IMG/VR virus record: IMGVR_UViG_3300042898_003059
Location: 1 to 31,169 of that record
From: a virus
Strand: one strand, 5' to 3'
DNA length: 31,169 nucleotides
The notes below the pieces were generated by a model. That model saw only the letters and a list, made by a program, of their open reading frames with translations, had not been told where the DNA came from and ran no database searches. Positions 1-9,307 of this stretch are shown here, one piece after another. The translations under genes were made by a program, and so were the position numbers. Positions within the stretch are counted from its first letter, which is position 1. The number at the start of each line of letters is the position of its first letter.

Positions 1-1833
1 CGTGTCGGCACCATCGGTTCATCTTCCACTATTGGACAAACGGCACAGGCAGTCGGTTCATATTTCTTGCCTGGCGATACGTCAATCCTGAGAAGCCCTA
101 TTCGTTCAACCGGATTTTCTTTACTAACCCCAGGAACGCCCAATATCCCCAGACTTCCCAGTATGCGCACTGGCCGCGACAAAGTCCATAGATGTCCTGA
201 AGGTTTCCAATATGGAGGTCGCTTTACAGACAACCAGTTCACTACATGTGGAGCAAAATTGTTTGATATTCCAAGCCCTCTTGGATTAGCCATGTCTGCT
301 TTGCGTGCGTTACGCAGGGGAACAACCCTGAAACCCATTCCTGTAGAAGGAAGAGCATTAACCCCGGGAGAGTACGGAGGATCAGTGATTGATTCTCGTG
401 CACCACAAATCCCACGAGTTACAGATAGTGATGTCAAAAAACAACTTGAAAGTATTAGGCAAATTGTCAAAGACATGAATCAACCGAACCTTGATGCCAA
501 GAGAATGGTACGGCGTGACGGGTTCATTCTGGAACCAGTGGTATCTCCAAAAGTTTTGAGAACCATTCCCGATAACCGTGACATGGAAGGGGCAGCATAC
601 ATTTTAAATGCAAATAATGTTTCTACCCTCGGTGGCGAAGAACTTGGGTTGCTCTCAAATACTGGAGTAACCAAACTTATGTACGTTTTACCTGGTGGAT
701 CAACACTTAGTTTAGAAAAAGTTAGACCATTAACCGTTGGTGAACGTCGCAAACTTGGTAGAACAGTCAATGCTGCCTCTCGTATTGATAATAGTCAGAT
801 CGCTGCGGCAAGACTGATGTCTGTTGCTGAAGAAACTGGTGACGGGATTCAATATTCTGAAAATTTTGTTGGTGTCAGCAACCCCCATAAGAGAATTGCT
901 ACAAGAAATGGCAAAATGGTTGAAAGTTGGGTTGGCCAAGTATTTGCCAACCGCAAAGGCAAGCCATTGCCCGAGACGAGACAGACTTCTTCTGAGGCTG
1001 GCATTTCTGAAAAAATATCTTCACTTCAAGAAGCGATTGAGCATATTGCGGCAGGTGGAAGTCTTGCTTCTATTTCCCCCGATATTCTCCAACAGGCGCT
1101 TATTCAGGCTGGATTATTCAAAGCACGCAATATTGGCAATAATCAGAAAATTTTCGACGGACCCAATGGAAGATCGTATTTGTCTATTAGTCCTATTAAT
1201 GATTTTGAACATTTGAACGCAACTCTCGTTTCTGATATTCAACAGCATTTTGGTATTGAATCTCCAGACGTTTATCCATATGGCTCGGGTCCTCGTCGTT
1301 CATATTTGAAAGAAACTTCTGGGACTGTTTATCCAGGAAATGTGCCATCTACCAGCAAACTATTTAAAGATGGCGACATTTCTCATGTGGCTGCGCTTTT
1401 AGTGTCCGACTTATTGATCGGTGATTCCAATAGGTCGCCCGCAAGCGTCGAAATTATAGAATTGTCAGACAAAAATGCGGTTGTCCCGACCATCAACTTG
1501 CCCGATTTTACTGAGATTCAAAAGAAAATCAAGACTCCCGAAGAACTCATCAGACAAATGGCATCACTTGCTGAAAATGGCTCCTATCAGGAGTATTATA
1601 GAGAGTTGAAGAGTCAACAAAAAAGACAATTCCTTGCCATTATCAATAAGTTGCTAGCAAGAGCGCGGGCTTTCAATTTTGAAAAATATCAAGCCAGATT
1701 TGTTATTGATGGAAGATTGACCGAAGTAGAAAAAAGTCATTTACTAATAATGCAGAAGATAGTCAAGCAGAGAATTGGCTCTCTGGAAAGAGCCGGAGAT
1801 TTGATCCGGAATATACTTGGAGGATTTCAGTGA
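1..1833 (+). CDS. Virion-associated protein of unknown function, 5' end outside the window
   Basis: The reading frame is open from base 1, so the gene enters from the left; the TTG at 67 is only the first possible start inside the window. A Cys motif (RCPEGF...GGRFT...STCG-like; Cys codons at 193 and 247) resembles the Cys/WMPC motifs of the giant protein at 9308, suggesting a shared virion role. The middle part (about 1080-1480) has an order reminiscent of HipA/PI3K-like kinase folds: a segment with HLNATLVSDI then GIESPDVYP, and later LLIGDSNRSPAS where a kinase would have a D-R-H-x-N-type loop. The catalytic residues are not preserved, so I call it at most a degenerate kinase fold. The C-terminus is helical and basic. 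The stop overlaps the next start by 4 nt (GTGA), so the two are translationally coupled. Function not recognised. Confidence 0.75.
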   Translation, partial: RVGTIGSSSTIGQTAQAVGSYFLPGDTSILRSPIRSTGFSLLTPGTPNIPRLPSMRTGRDKVHRCPEGFQYGGRFTDNQFTTCGAKLFDIPSPLGLAMSALRALRRGTTLKPIPVEGRALTPGEYGGSVIDSRAPQIPRVTDSDVKKQLESIRQIVKDMNQPNLDAKRMVRRDGFILEPVVSPKVLRTIPDNRDMEGAAYILNANNVSTLGGEELGLLSNTGVTKLMYVLPGGSTLSLEKVRPLTVGERRKLGRTVNAASRIDNSQIAAARLMSVAEETGDGIQYSENFVGVSNPHKRIATRNGKMVESWVGQVFANRKGKPLPETRQTSSEAGISEKISSLQEAIEHIAAGGSLASISPDILQQALIQAGLFKARNIGNNQKIFDGPNGRSYLSISPINDFEHLNATLVSDIQQHFGIESPDVYPYGSGPRRSYLKETSGTVYPGNVPSTSKLFKDGDISHVAALLVSDLLIGDSNRSPASVEIIELSDKNAVVPTINLPDFTEIQKKIKTPEELIRQMASLAENGSYQEYYRELKSQQKRQFLAIINKLLARARAFNFEKYQARFVIDGRLTEVEKSHLLIMQKIVKQRIGSLERAGDLIRNILGGFQ

Positions 1834-4800
1834 ATCGTTACGCCCTATTAAAAGATTCTATTAATGACAGTATTTTTGGAGTAATCGTTGATAGTAACGG
1901 TCTCTCAAAATTCTATGGCGTAAGCGCCAAAGGACTAGAATGGTCCAAGTGGGCCAACGGGATTAACGTTAAAAGCGAAAACAACGGTTTACCAATTGGC
2001 GTAGTGGTAGGCGGTTACTCGGCCCTTCGTAACACTAACCCCAACTATATTCAAGCACTCGTAGATACTGTATCTCTCCGCAATCCTTCAATCAATAAGA
2101 AACAAGGCATCTCTGATTCTTTGATCAAGAACTCTTCCTCGGTTGTCCCTGGTGTTCGTGACGCGGAATTGCGTGCATTTGACATCGACAAGCGTAATGA
2201 AGCCATTGCTTTCAAAGCGCGTGCATTCCGTACCGACTCCAAAGTTTCATCGTTGCTTACCCAGGTGCGTGCGGAGCGACTGGGATTTGTTTCAGCCGAA
2301 GGCGTATTTAGTTCACGTAACCCAATCCATACCCCTGAAGTGAAGCAAGCAGAAATTATTGATTTGTATGGTCGTTCTTTGCAGCGTGCTATTGGCTTGA
2401 GTCTTATTCGTAAGAAGTCAGCCAAGATGCTTGCTGTTGTCCGCAAGAATCAGGCGCTTGCTCAGTCTTTTGGTATTGAATTCAAGGCGGCTGGTATTGG
2501 TCCGAAGATTGGTAGTCGTTTGGGTGGCGGTCTTCGTTCTGCTCCTGCTGGCATGTCTTTTGTTGACGTTACTGGTGTGACTGACGCTGATACTGACGGT
2601 ATTGTTTTTGAAGGTAAGCCTGGTCTTGAGCGTCCGATTATTCCTCGTTTTATGGTTCCGAAGGACCTTGCTCGTAAGTTGTCTGGGATTGTTGATGGTG
2701 ATGCTGAAGAGATTGAGAAGCAGCGTCGTGCCGGTAATACGAGCGTTCAGTTTGATGAAGGTAAGTTGCGTAATATTGTTGCGAGTGTTGGTGGGGATGC
2801 GAGTCTTCTTCAGGCCGTAACTAATGATCGTGGTGTTCCTGCTACTACGACTTCTGGGCGTGAGCGTGTTTCTGCTGCTGCTCGTAATGTTGCTGGCAAT
2901 ATTGCTTCTCGTCGTAGGGAGATTGCTTCGCGTCGTGGTATGCGTAGTGGTCAGCGTGCCGATCTTGGTGATGCGACTCCGCTTTCTCCTGGTGAGTTGA
3001 ATAAGTTGTCGGAGCAGGAGATCGTTGATCGTTTGATTGAGGATCGTTATGCTGGTTTGAATCTTGATGAGGCTGCGAAGAAGTATGGTTTGAAGGGTGG
3101 TCGTGTTGAGGCTCGTCGTCTTGAGGCTCGCGAAATGCAGCGCCGTAATAACCAAGGTATGCGCTCGCGGACAACACCTCCAGGAATAGTTCGCGAAGAT
3201 TATTTTAACTTTGAAGAATATGATTTCAATGATCAGGTTGTTGACGCGATGGGGAACTGGATGGGTCGACCGGATCAGCAAGAAATGCGCGAAAGAAGCG
3301 GTGGACTTGAGGCACTCTGGGAAGACTTCAAGAAGTCTGACGAATACCGCGACATGGAAGCCGACATGCTGGATGACAACCTCAAGTTCAGTGGAGCAAC
3401 TTCGGATAATCCGGTACTAGTCTCAACCGCAGGCAATGACCGTGGTCAGGCAGAAATCAAATATGACGGAGAAATGTTCACTGTTGACGTAAGTTTATGG
3501 AATAACGAACAAGACGAACTTTTTGATACTCCAGAAGCCAAGCAAGAATTCGATAATCTGTCTGAAGCAGAAGAATATGCATCGTCGCTATTTTCTGATG
3601 GCATGCGTTCACGTAACTTAAAAATGTCAGGTGCTCCAAAAGAAATTCAAGATTCTTACTCCGAAGATGACATTAAAAAAATTGAAAATTCATTACGTAC
3701 TGGAGGTCGTCAGGAACTTCGCCTGTCGTGGGACTCAGAAAATAACGGATGGATGCTTGATTCTTTTGATGCCGACGGAGAAGTCTTTATTGAAGCAGAC
3801 GCACCACTGGTTCGTTTAACTGATGCGATATCTGATGTTATTGCGGATCGATATGACTCAGAGGCATATGGTGGCGAACCGCCATACCTTAGCAATATGA
3901 ATGAATTACTGCCCGATGAAGAAGATGGGGACGATAGTTGGATTAAAGAATATCCAGTTTCTGGTATGCGTTCAGTTACTGGTATTTCAGAAATGAACAC
4001 TTCTGGCGCTCCAAAAGAATATGCAGATGCTCTAGAAAAATGGCGTGGCTATTTTGGCGAAACACCTACTCGTAGGAATAGAAGAACAGGAAAAGTAACT
4101 GAAAGTGAGCGGAATCACCCAGCACTACCTTCAGTCTATTGGAATAAAGAAAATGAATCGTGGGTGCTTTCGTTCGATGGCGAACCGACCGAATTAAGTA
4201 TTTATTCTGACGATCCAAGAGAAGCAGCAAAGGCAGTTTCGGATATTCTTGAAACAACAGCAGATCGTTATCGTTGGGAAAATGAAGACAACTTTGGGGA
4301 TATTAGCGATTTGGCAGATATCGGTGAGATGCACAGTGATGGCGACGGTAAAGATAGAACCGTAAAAATTACCGCTGGTATGCGTTCCAGTTCAGGAAAC
4401 ATTAATAGTTTTGACGACTATCTGAACCATCCCGCATTTGATAGAGATTTTGCTGAATGGCGCAAAGACAATCCAGGTAAAAATAAGAGAGATTTTATTG
4501 ACGACCCAGACGGCGCAGAAGAATACTTCTCGCTTGGTATGGAAGAAGCAGGAGCATCCTTAAACCCAGAATCATATTTTGGCACTTCTGGCATGCGTTC
4601 ACGTTCAGGTGGAATGCGTTCACGAGTTGGTGGTGGCAAATGGGATGGCAAGCGACCAGAACCACAAGACATTAAAGCAGGTGCAGACTTAAGCGGAGCG
4701 GACCTTAGTTATCAAATTTTGCGTCGTATTGACTTGAGTGATGCTAATCTAACTGGAGCAAATCTTGTTGGTACAAAAATTAATGGTGCTAATTTGAAAG

Positions 4801-7800
4801 GTGCAAATCTAACAGATGCCAACCTTAGTAGAACAGAATTGCAAGCCTCAAATCTTGTTGGCGCAAAACTTACTGGCACTGATTTTACTAGTGCAAACCT
4901 ATCAAATGTCGACCTAACAAATGCCGACCTATCTTCCGCAAACCTGTATAGCACAATGCTTGATGGGGCAAATCTAACTAACGCAAACCTTCAGGGCGCA
5001 AACCTTCGCGGTGCAAAAATGCAAGCAACAAACTTGAACGCTGCAAACTTAATTAAAGCAAACTTAACTGACGCAAATCTTACTGACGCAAAACTAATTG
5101 CCGCAGACTTAATTTACGCAGACCTACGAAATGCAAAAATGATTCGTGCAGACTTGCGATTTGCGAACTTGGCAGGCGCAAACTTAACTAGAGCAAACCT
5201 TGGTACTGCAAACCTAAAAAAAGCAAATCTAGAAGAAGCAAACTTAACTGACGCAAACGTCACTGACGCAAATCTTACTGACGCAAAACTGGATAATGCA
5301 GTTTTAACGAACGTAAGAATGCCCAGAGACTGGATCATCAGCAATTTGGGCACTGCTGGTATGCGTTCACGTGGCTATCGTAATGACGATGATTCGGATT
5401 ACGATAATGAGGATTACGGAGTTGACAGGGGAGACTGGGACGATGATCTAGACCCCGATGAACGTCGACGCATCATGGACGGTATGCGTCGACGTTCAGG
5501 TGGAATGCGTTCCAGGTACTCTGATGACAGTGCAGATGGCTACTCGGAAGCAGATGCGCCCGATCTTGATAGAGAAGATTACGAGAACTACATAGATACT
5601 CCTACGTTTGAAGAACATTTAGGTGAATGGCTCGTAGATAATCCGGGCAAGACTAGAGAAGATTTCATCAATGACCCCGACGGTGCAGAACTCGCATGGG
5701 ACAAATTTTTTGAAAACGATGATCCAAAAAAGTATTACGGCATTAGTGATGCTGAGTGGGCTGCCGCTTTCCGTTCACGTTCAGGGAACATAAATAGTTT
5801 TGACGACTATCTGAACCATCCCGCATTTGATAGAGATTTTGCTGAATGGCGCAAAGACAATCCAGGTAAAAATAAGAGAGATTTTATTGACGACCCAGAC
5901 GGCGCAGAAGAATACTTCTCGCTTGGTATGGAAGAAGCAGGAGCATCCTTAAACCCAGAATCATATTTTGGCACTTCTGGCATGCGTTCACGTTCAGGTG
6001 GAATGCGTTCCAGTACGCAACTACGTGGCAGGGACTTCAAGCGTGATGCCAATATCAGAGCCAATCACCTTGGCAAAGATGCTGAAACATGGCCAAGAAC
6101 AGCAAGATTGCAAGACGTAATCTATCCCGAGAGACCTTATTATGGTGCTCAAGACGTGAGTCGGTCAGATAAAATTATTCTGAGTGCTCCAAGTGAAAAT
6201 GGTGGCCCTGAAGGAAAAGTATATATCGCAGAGTTTGACGACGAAACTGGAACACTCACAGTCAGTTGGGGCAGGGCAGACAGTAGAAATCTTCAGACAA
6301 AAGTTTATTCAGGTAAAACTGAAGAAGATTTCCACAAGTTATTACGAGACAAAGAAAAGCGTGGATATCGACTAGAAGGTGGTCATATTCCTGCCAAATC
6401 TTCATCATATGACAAAGATGTTGATTGGAAGGCAGATCATGAAAAACAAGCCAAGATGGGTATGCGTTCCAGTACAGGGACAGAACAGCGCCCCTATACG
6501 AATGTCCCAGTAACAGGTTCATCAGCATTGCGACAAGCAAGTTATAACGCAGAAAAACAAGAACTAGTTGTAACTTACGCGAATGGAAAAACATACACAT
6601 ACAAAAACTTTTCAAATGATGACTTAGATAATTCTCTATCTGGGCCCGACTATGTCCTGACGGGCACTGCAGTAAATCAGATAAAGAAAAATCACGATTT
6701 CCGCGAAGGTGGAACACACACATTTGATCCTCAATATCAAGATGTTCAAGGTCCAGGTGGAGAATTCAGTGTAGAAAAACTTTCCCGCCTTGGACGTGGA
6801 GAAAAAACTCAAATTCCAGTAACCGGTTCTTCGGCAATCGAAGCACTCACATGGGACGATGAAAACGAAGACCTTATCGTAACCTACGCAGGTGGACGCA
6901 CATACACATACAAAGATGTTGACTCTTACTGGATCGAAGATTTAGAAAGAGAAACTGGCACTGGCCGAATTATCAACAACATCAAAAAAGAAGGTTATCG
7001 CGTAGTCGATGGCGGTGAACATGGTGATATGCCAAGTGAAGGCCTAACGGCAGAACGCGCAGAATTCGGTATGCGTTCACGCATGGCTCCCTCGTCAGGC
7101 CGTATCCGTGCAGCAGAAATGGAAATCTCCGCTCGCCCACAAGGAATGGCATCACGTCGCTCCGAAGGCCTCAAAGACCCACGTTTCGCCGTACCAGGAC
7201 GCGACCGCGTTGACCCATCAGATGGACAACTATGGAACCGCCTATCAGACGAAGAAAAAACAACCGTTGCAAACCGTGCCGTTAATCGCGAAAGAATGCT
7301 TCTCAACGAGTTCAAGCAACGATTCCCAAGATGGTGGGATAGAGCAAGTAAGGAAGCAGACAAAAAAGGTTGGGACAAAGATTTGATGAAGGGAGGCAAC
7401 GCCGGATGGCTTGACGAATTGCACAGATTCGTTACTAATCTTGCTGATGATCCAAACTACCCAGAGAAGAGTAGAGCCGACGCGGAGAAGCAGTTTAATG
7501 ACCTGCAGGCCCTTTATAACATGAGAATCAACAGAGGCTCACATGACCTTCTAGAACACTTGAATCCTACTTCGCGACGCTACCTATTTGACGATGCTCG
7601 ACGCGATGACAGTAAGAAAACTGGGATTTCTGCTAGCAGTAAAGAAATGAAAACACCTTCTACTGCACCACGCCCATTCGGTGATCCGATTGATGTCGGA
7701 ACACCAATTCGTGAACAAGTTGGACAGAATCAAAAGAAGCCAATGAAAGAACGTCTAGACGCATACTACAAGAGAATGTCAGACAAGATTCTTTATTCTG

Positions 7801-8906
7801 ATCCCGCACGTCAGGCTCGCCGCGAAATGCGTAAAGCACGACGTCAAGGCATTAACGCTGGAGGATTCACCGAAAGAGAAGCCAACCCAGTAGATGACGC
7901 AAAACGTAAGATTCGTCGCCGCAAGCGCCTCAAGCAAATGCGCAAAAATCGCACACGCGACGTCAGCACCATCTCTGACTCATCAACAAGTAACCGTATA
8001 GATGGACGCCTTGCTCACACCGATGGCCAAGGTTCATTAGTATTCGGAGATAAGTTGGCTTCAACTCTTTCAACGATGATGCAAAATTATCGTACAGAAG
8101 CAAAACTGAAGCAGACCAAGGGCGGCGTTAATAAGAATAGAGCCCTTGCTGTTCTTTGGGATGGTGCCGGATATAACGGAACACCAAACATTGTCACACC
8201 AGATGAATTCAAAGCACTTCATGCAGCCGGCTGGGTCCCTGTAGTAAGAGGACATGGCAACGGTTCAAATGGAGTTCGTTATGCGAACGACTGGATTGAC
8301 GATCCCGTACGTTTCATCACAGGACAAGGTGGAGAAGCGCAAGGCGAAGGTGAATACTGGGCAAGGGCTACGCAAGGCGGTGGTGGCTGGTTCAGTTGGA
8401 TGGATGGTTCATTGCCTGCAGGCACTGTAGGTCTCCTCCCTCCATCAACACGTCGTGTTAATAAGGCAGAGTTGCGTAAAATTCAAGCAGAGCATGCTCC
8501 TTTGGCGAAAGCAATTAAGGCTTTTGACGCAGGACTGCCGACTGGAGAACGCGAAAAAATGAATGCTGAAGAGTATGTGGATCAATTGCGTGATCATTTA
8601 CGTGGCTCGCTTGGACCAATTTATGAATCAACAATGTCCACCAAGATGGGTCAGATGACATCAAAGATTTTGGAATCACTAAGTGGTTCTTCGGATTCCA
8701 AGAAACAAGAACTTCTTGATTCTTTAGAATTCCTTGAACTTATTAGTAAGAAGAGAACTTCTAACTCATATGCTCCGCTATTAGGCTACGATACAATTAT
8801 GGCTGATAGCGGCGTAGAATTGATTCATAACCGCACGGCAATCACTATCGTTGGTGATACATTCAAGAGAGATGACGCAGTCAATTTGGCTAAGTCGAAA
8901 GCATAA
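1830..8906 (+). CDS. Giant modular virion polyprotein with pentapeptide, WGR, KTSC and C-terminal ADP-ribosyltransferase-like domains
   Basis: 2358 aa. The GTG start overlaps the upstream stop and has GGAGG at 1819-1823. Order of parts: unique N-terminus (1-250); a DADTDG acidic loop followed by ERPIIP (about 252-270); two related modules starting SGAPKE (about 597-706 and 716-845); a ~65-aa FDDYLNHP module (about 853-920), repeated perfectly at about 1316-1384 and in diverged form at about 1250-1315; a pentapeptide-repeat beta-helix rich in A(N/D)L (about 950-1167); a WGR domain (about 1463-1515, W1480-G-R, ending EKRGYR); two KTSC-like domains (about 1560-1625 and 1663-1726, GSSA...VTYA.G.TYTYK); a basic helical stretch; and an ART-like domain (about 2100-2350) with R2140, a GEGEYWA turn at 2175, GYDTI at 2319 and a terminal NRTA strand. 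GMRS(R/S) tags separate most parts. This architecture suggests cargo packaged in the capsid; that role is inferred. Confidence 0.85.
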   Translation: MNRYALLKDSINDSIFGVIVDSNGLSKFYGVSAKGLEWSKWANGINVKSENNGLPIGVVVGGYSALRNTNPNYIQALVDTVSLRNPSINKKQGISDSLIKNSSSVVPGVRDAELRAFDIDKRNEAIAFKARAFRTDSKVSSLLTQVRAERLGFVSAEGVFSSRNPIHTPEVKQAEIIDLYGRSLQRAIGLSLIRKKSAKMLAVVRKNQALAQSFGIEFKAAGIGPKIGSRLGGGLRSAPAGMSFVDVTGVTDADTDGIVFEGKPGLERPIIPRFMVPKDLARKLSGIVDGDAEEIEKQRRAGNTSVQFDEGKLRNIVASVGGDASLLQAVTNDRGVPATTTSGRERVSAAARNVAGNIASRRREIASRRGMRSGQRADLGDATPLSPGELNKLSEQEIVDRLIEDRYAGLNLDEAAKKYGLKGGRVEARRLEAREMQRRNNQGMRSRTTPPGIVREDYFNFEEYDFNDQVVDAMGNWMGRPDQQEMRERSGGLEALWEDFKKSDEYRDMEADMLDDNLKFSGATSDNPVLVSTAGNDRGQAEIKYDGEMFTVDVSLWNNEQDELFDTPEAKQEFDNLSEAEEYASSLFSDGMRSRNLKMSGAPKEIQDSYSEDDIKKIENSLRTGGRQELRLSWDSENNGWMLDSFDADGEVFIEADAPLVRLTDAISDVIADRYDSEAYGGEPPYLSNMNELLPDEEDGDDSWIKEYPVSGMRSVTGISEMNTSGAPKEYADALEKWRGYFGETPTRRNRRTGKVTESERNHPALPSVYWNKENESWVLSFDGEPTELSIYSDDPREAAKAVSDILETTADRYRWENEDNFGDISDLADIGEMHSDGDGKDRTVKITAGMRSSSGNINSFDDYLNHPAFDRDFAEWRKDNPGKNKRDFIDDPDGAEEYFSLGMEEAGASLNPESYFGTSGMRSRSGGMRSRVGGGKWDGKRPEPQDIKAGADLSGADLSYQILRRIDLSDANLTGANLVGTKINGANLKGANLTDANLSRTELQASNLVGAKLTGTDFTSANLSNVDLTNADLSSANLYSTMLDGANLTNANLQGANLRGAKMQATNLNAANLIKANLTDANLTDAKLIAADLIYADLRNAKMIRADLRFANLAGANLTRANLGTANLKKANLEEANLTDANVTDANLTDAKLDNAVLTNVRMPRDWIISNLGTAGMRSRGYRNDDDSDYDNEDYGVDRGDWDDDLDPDERRRIMDGMRRRSGGMRSRYSDDSADGYSEADAPDLDREDYENYIDTPTFEEHLGEWLVDNPGKTREDFINDPDGAELAWDKFFENDDPKKYYGISDAEWAAAFRSRSGNINSFDDYLNHPAFDRDFAEWRKDNPGKNKRDFIDDPDGAEEYFSLGMEEAGASLNPESYFGTSGMRSRSGGMRSSTQLRGRDFKRDANIRANHLGKDAETWPRTARLQDVIYPERPYYGAQDVSRSDKIILSAPSENGGPEGKVYIAEFDDETGTLTVSWGRADSRNLQTKVYSGKTEEDFHKLLRDKEKRGYRLEGGHIPAKSSSYDKDVDWKADHEKQAKMGMRSSTGTEQRPYTNVPVTGSSALRQASYNAEKQELVVTYANGKTYTYKNFSNDDLDNSLSGPDYVLTGTAVNQIKKNHDFREGGTHTFDPQYQDVQGPGGEFSVEKLSRLGRGEKTQIPVTGSSAIEALTWDDENEDLIVTYAGGRTYTYKDVDSYWIEDLERETGTGRIINNIKKEGYRVVDGGEHGDMPSEGLTAERAEFGMRSRMAPSSGRIRAAEMEISARPQGMASRRSEGLKDPRFAVPGRDRVDPSDGQLWNRLSDEEKTTVANRAVNRERMLLNEFKQRFPRWWDRASKEADKKGWDKDLMKGGNAGWLDELHRFVTNLADDPNYPEKSRADAEKQFNDLQALYNMRINRGSHDLLEHLNPTSRRYLFDDARRDDSKKTGISASSKEMKTPSTAPRPFGDPIDVGTPIREQVGQNQKKPMKERLDAYYKRMSDKILYSDPARQARREMRKARRQGINAGGFTEREANPVDDAKRKIRRRKRLKQMRKNRTRDVSTISDSSTSNRIDGRLAHTDGQGSLVFGDKLASTLSTMMQNYRTEAKLKQTKGGVNKNRALAVLWDGAGYNGTPNIVTPDEFKALHAAGWVPVVRGHGNGSNGVRYANDWIDDPVRFITGQGGEAQGEGEYWARATQGGGGWFSWMDGSLPAGTVGLLPPSTRRVNKAELRKIQAEHAPLAKAIKAFDAGLPTGEREKMNAEEYVDQLRDHLRGSLGPIYESTMSTKMGQMTSKILESLSGSSDSKKQELLDSLEFLELISKKRTSNSYAPLLGYDTIMADSGVELIHNRTAITIVGDTFKRDDAVNLAKSKA
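4404..4621 (+). repeat. 218-bp direct repeat, copy A
   Basis: Read base by base this stretch appears identical to 5793-6010, an offset of 1389 bp. It encodes one FDDYLNHP module plus two flanking GMRS tags. Synonymous positions are also identical, so the duplication is recent or maintained by recombination. Confidence 0.9.
5793..6010 (+). repeat. 218-bp direct repeat, copy B
   Basis: Second copy of the repeat at 4404-4621, same orientation and same reading frame. The pentapeptide-repeat domain and a diverged third copy of the same module (about 5577-5775) lie between the copies, so recombination between A and B would remove these in frame. Confidence 0.9.
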
Positions 8907-8919
8907 GGTGAAGGGCATC

Positions 8920-9276
8920 ATGGAAACTGGAACAAATGAACGCATGTTCATGCAGCAACACTCTCATTTATCGGAATTGATGGATTATCCGCCATTTACG
9001 ACAAGTATTGAAAAATCTCAAGCATTTGAAGATGCATTGTCCGCAGCATATGACGTTATCTCTAAAAAACTTGACAAATTAGATGACGATATGGGTGTTG
9101 ATCGTGATGAAACTTTCAAGGACTCATATAAGACAGTTGTTTCTAAATATATCGACAATATTGAAGAAGCAGAATTATATCGTGTTCGCTATGGTCAAGA
9201 CATTAAAGCAGCGCAAGCAGCAGCACTTGAGGCTGAAGGCAAGACATTGGACGATGATGGGGTACCATATCTCTAA
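8920..9276 (+). CDS. Small acidic helical protein between the giant genes
   Basis: 118 aa. I chose the ATG at 8920, which follows GGTGAAGGG and begins 13 nt after the upstream stop; a longer in-frame version would overlap the giant gene. The protein is acidic and mostly predicted helical (for example KKLDKLDDDMGVDRDE), has no cysteine and no transmembrane segment. No family recognised. Its position between two giant virion-type genes suggests an assembly partner, chaperone or scaffold-like role, which is inference only. Confidence 0.75.
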   Translation: METGTNERMFMQQHSHLSELMDYPPFTTSIEKSQAFEDALSAAYDVISKKLDKLDDDMGVDRDETFKDSYKTVVSKYIDNIEEAELYRVRYGQDIKAAQAAALEAEGKTLDDDGVPYL

Positions 9277-9307
9277 TAGTTAATTAGAATGTGAAGGATT
9301 ACTCTAC

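Larger units (their letters stand above)
2937..7082 (+). repeat. Interspersed GMRS(R/S) coding tag in the first giant protein
   Basis: A five-residue tag, Gly-Met-Arg-Ser-Arg or close variants, is encoded in frame at 2937, 3156, 3600, 3963, 4377, 4590, 4611, 5358, 5481 (GMRRR), 5502, 5979, 6000, 6459 and 7068, with a degenerate FRSR near 5769. The codons are usually ggt/ggc/gga-atg-cgt-tca/tcc. The tags sit between recognisable modules and hardly ever inside them. The second giant protein has GMRSV (10109), GMSSR (12038), GMRSR (12083, 13304), GLRSR (14453) and GMASR (15191), again at domain borders. They may be protease sites, packaging signals or just a recombination-prone linker. Confidence 0.8.

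Noticed and set aside
67-69. TTG at 67 as the true start of the first gene
   Set aside because: The frame is open to base 1 and no ribosome binding site precedes 67, so the gene most likely begins outside the window.
2418-3281. Long open frame of 287 codons on the minus strand
   Set aside because: It lies opposite a clearly coding + strand segment with strong T/G third-position bias, which removes stops on the other strand. Its product is low-complexity Thr/Arg/Asn-rich.
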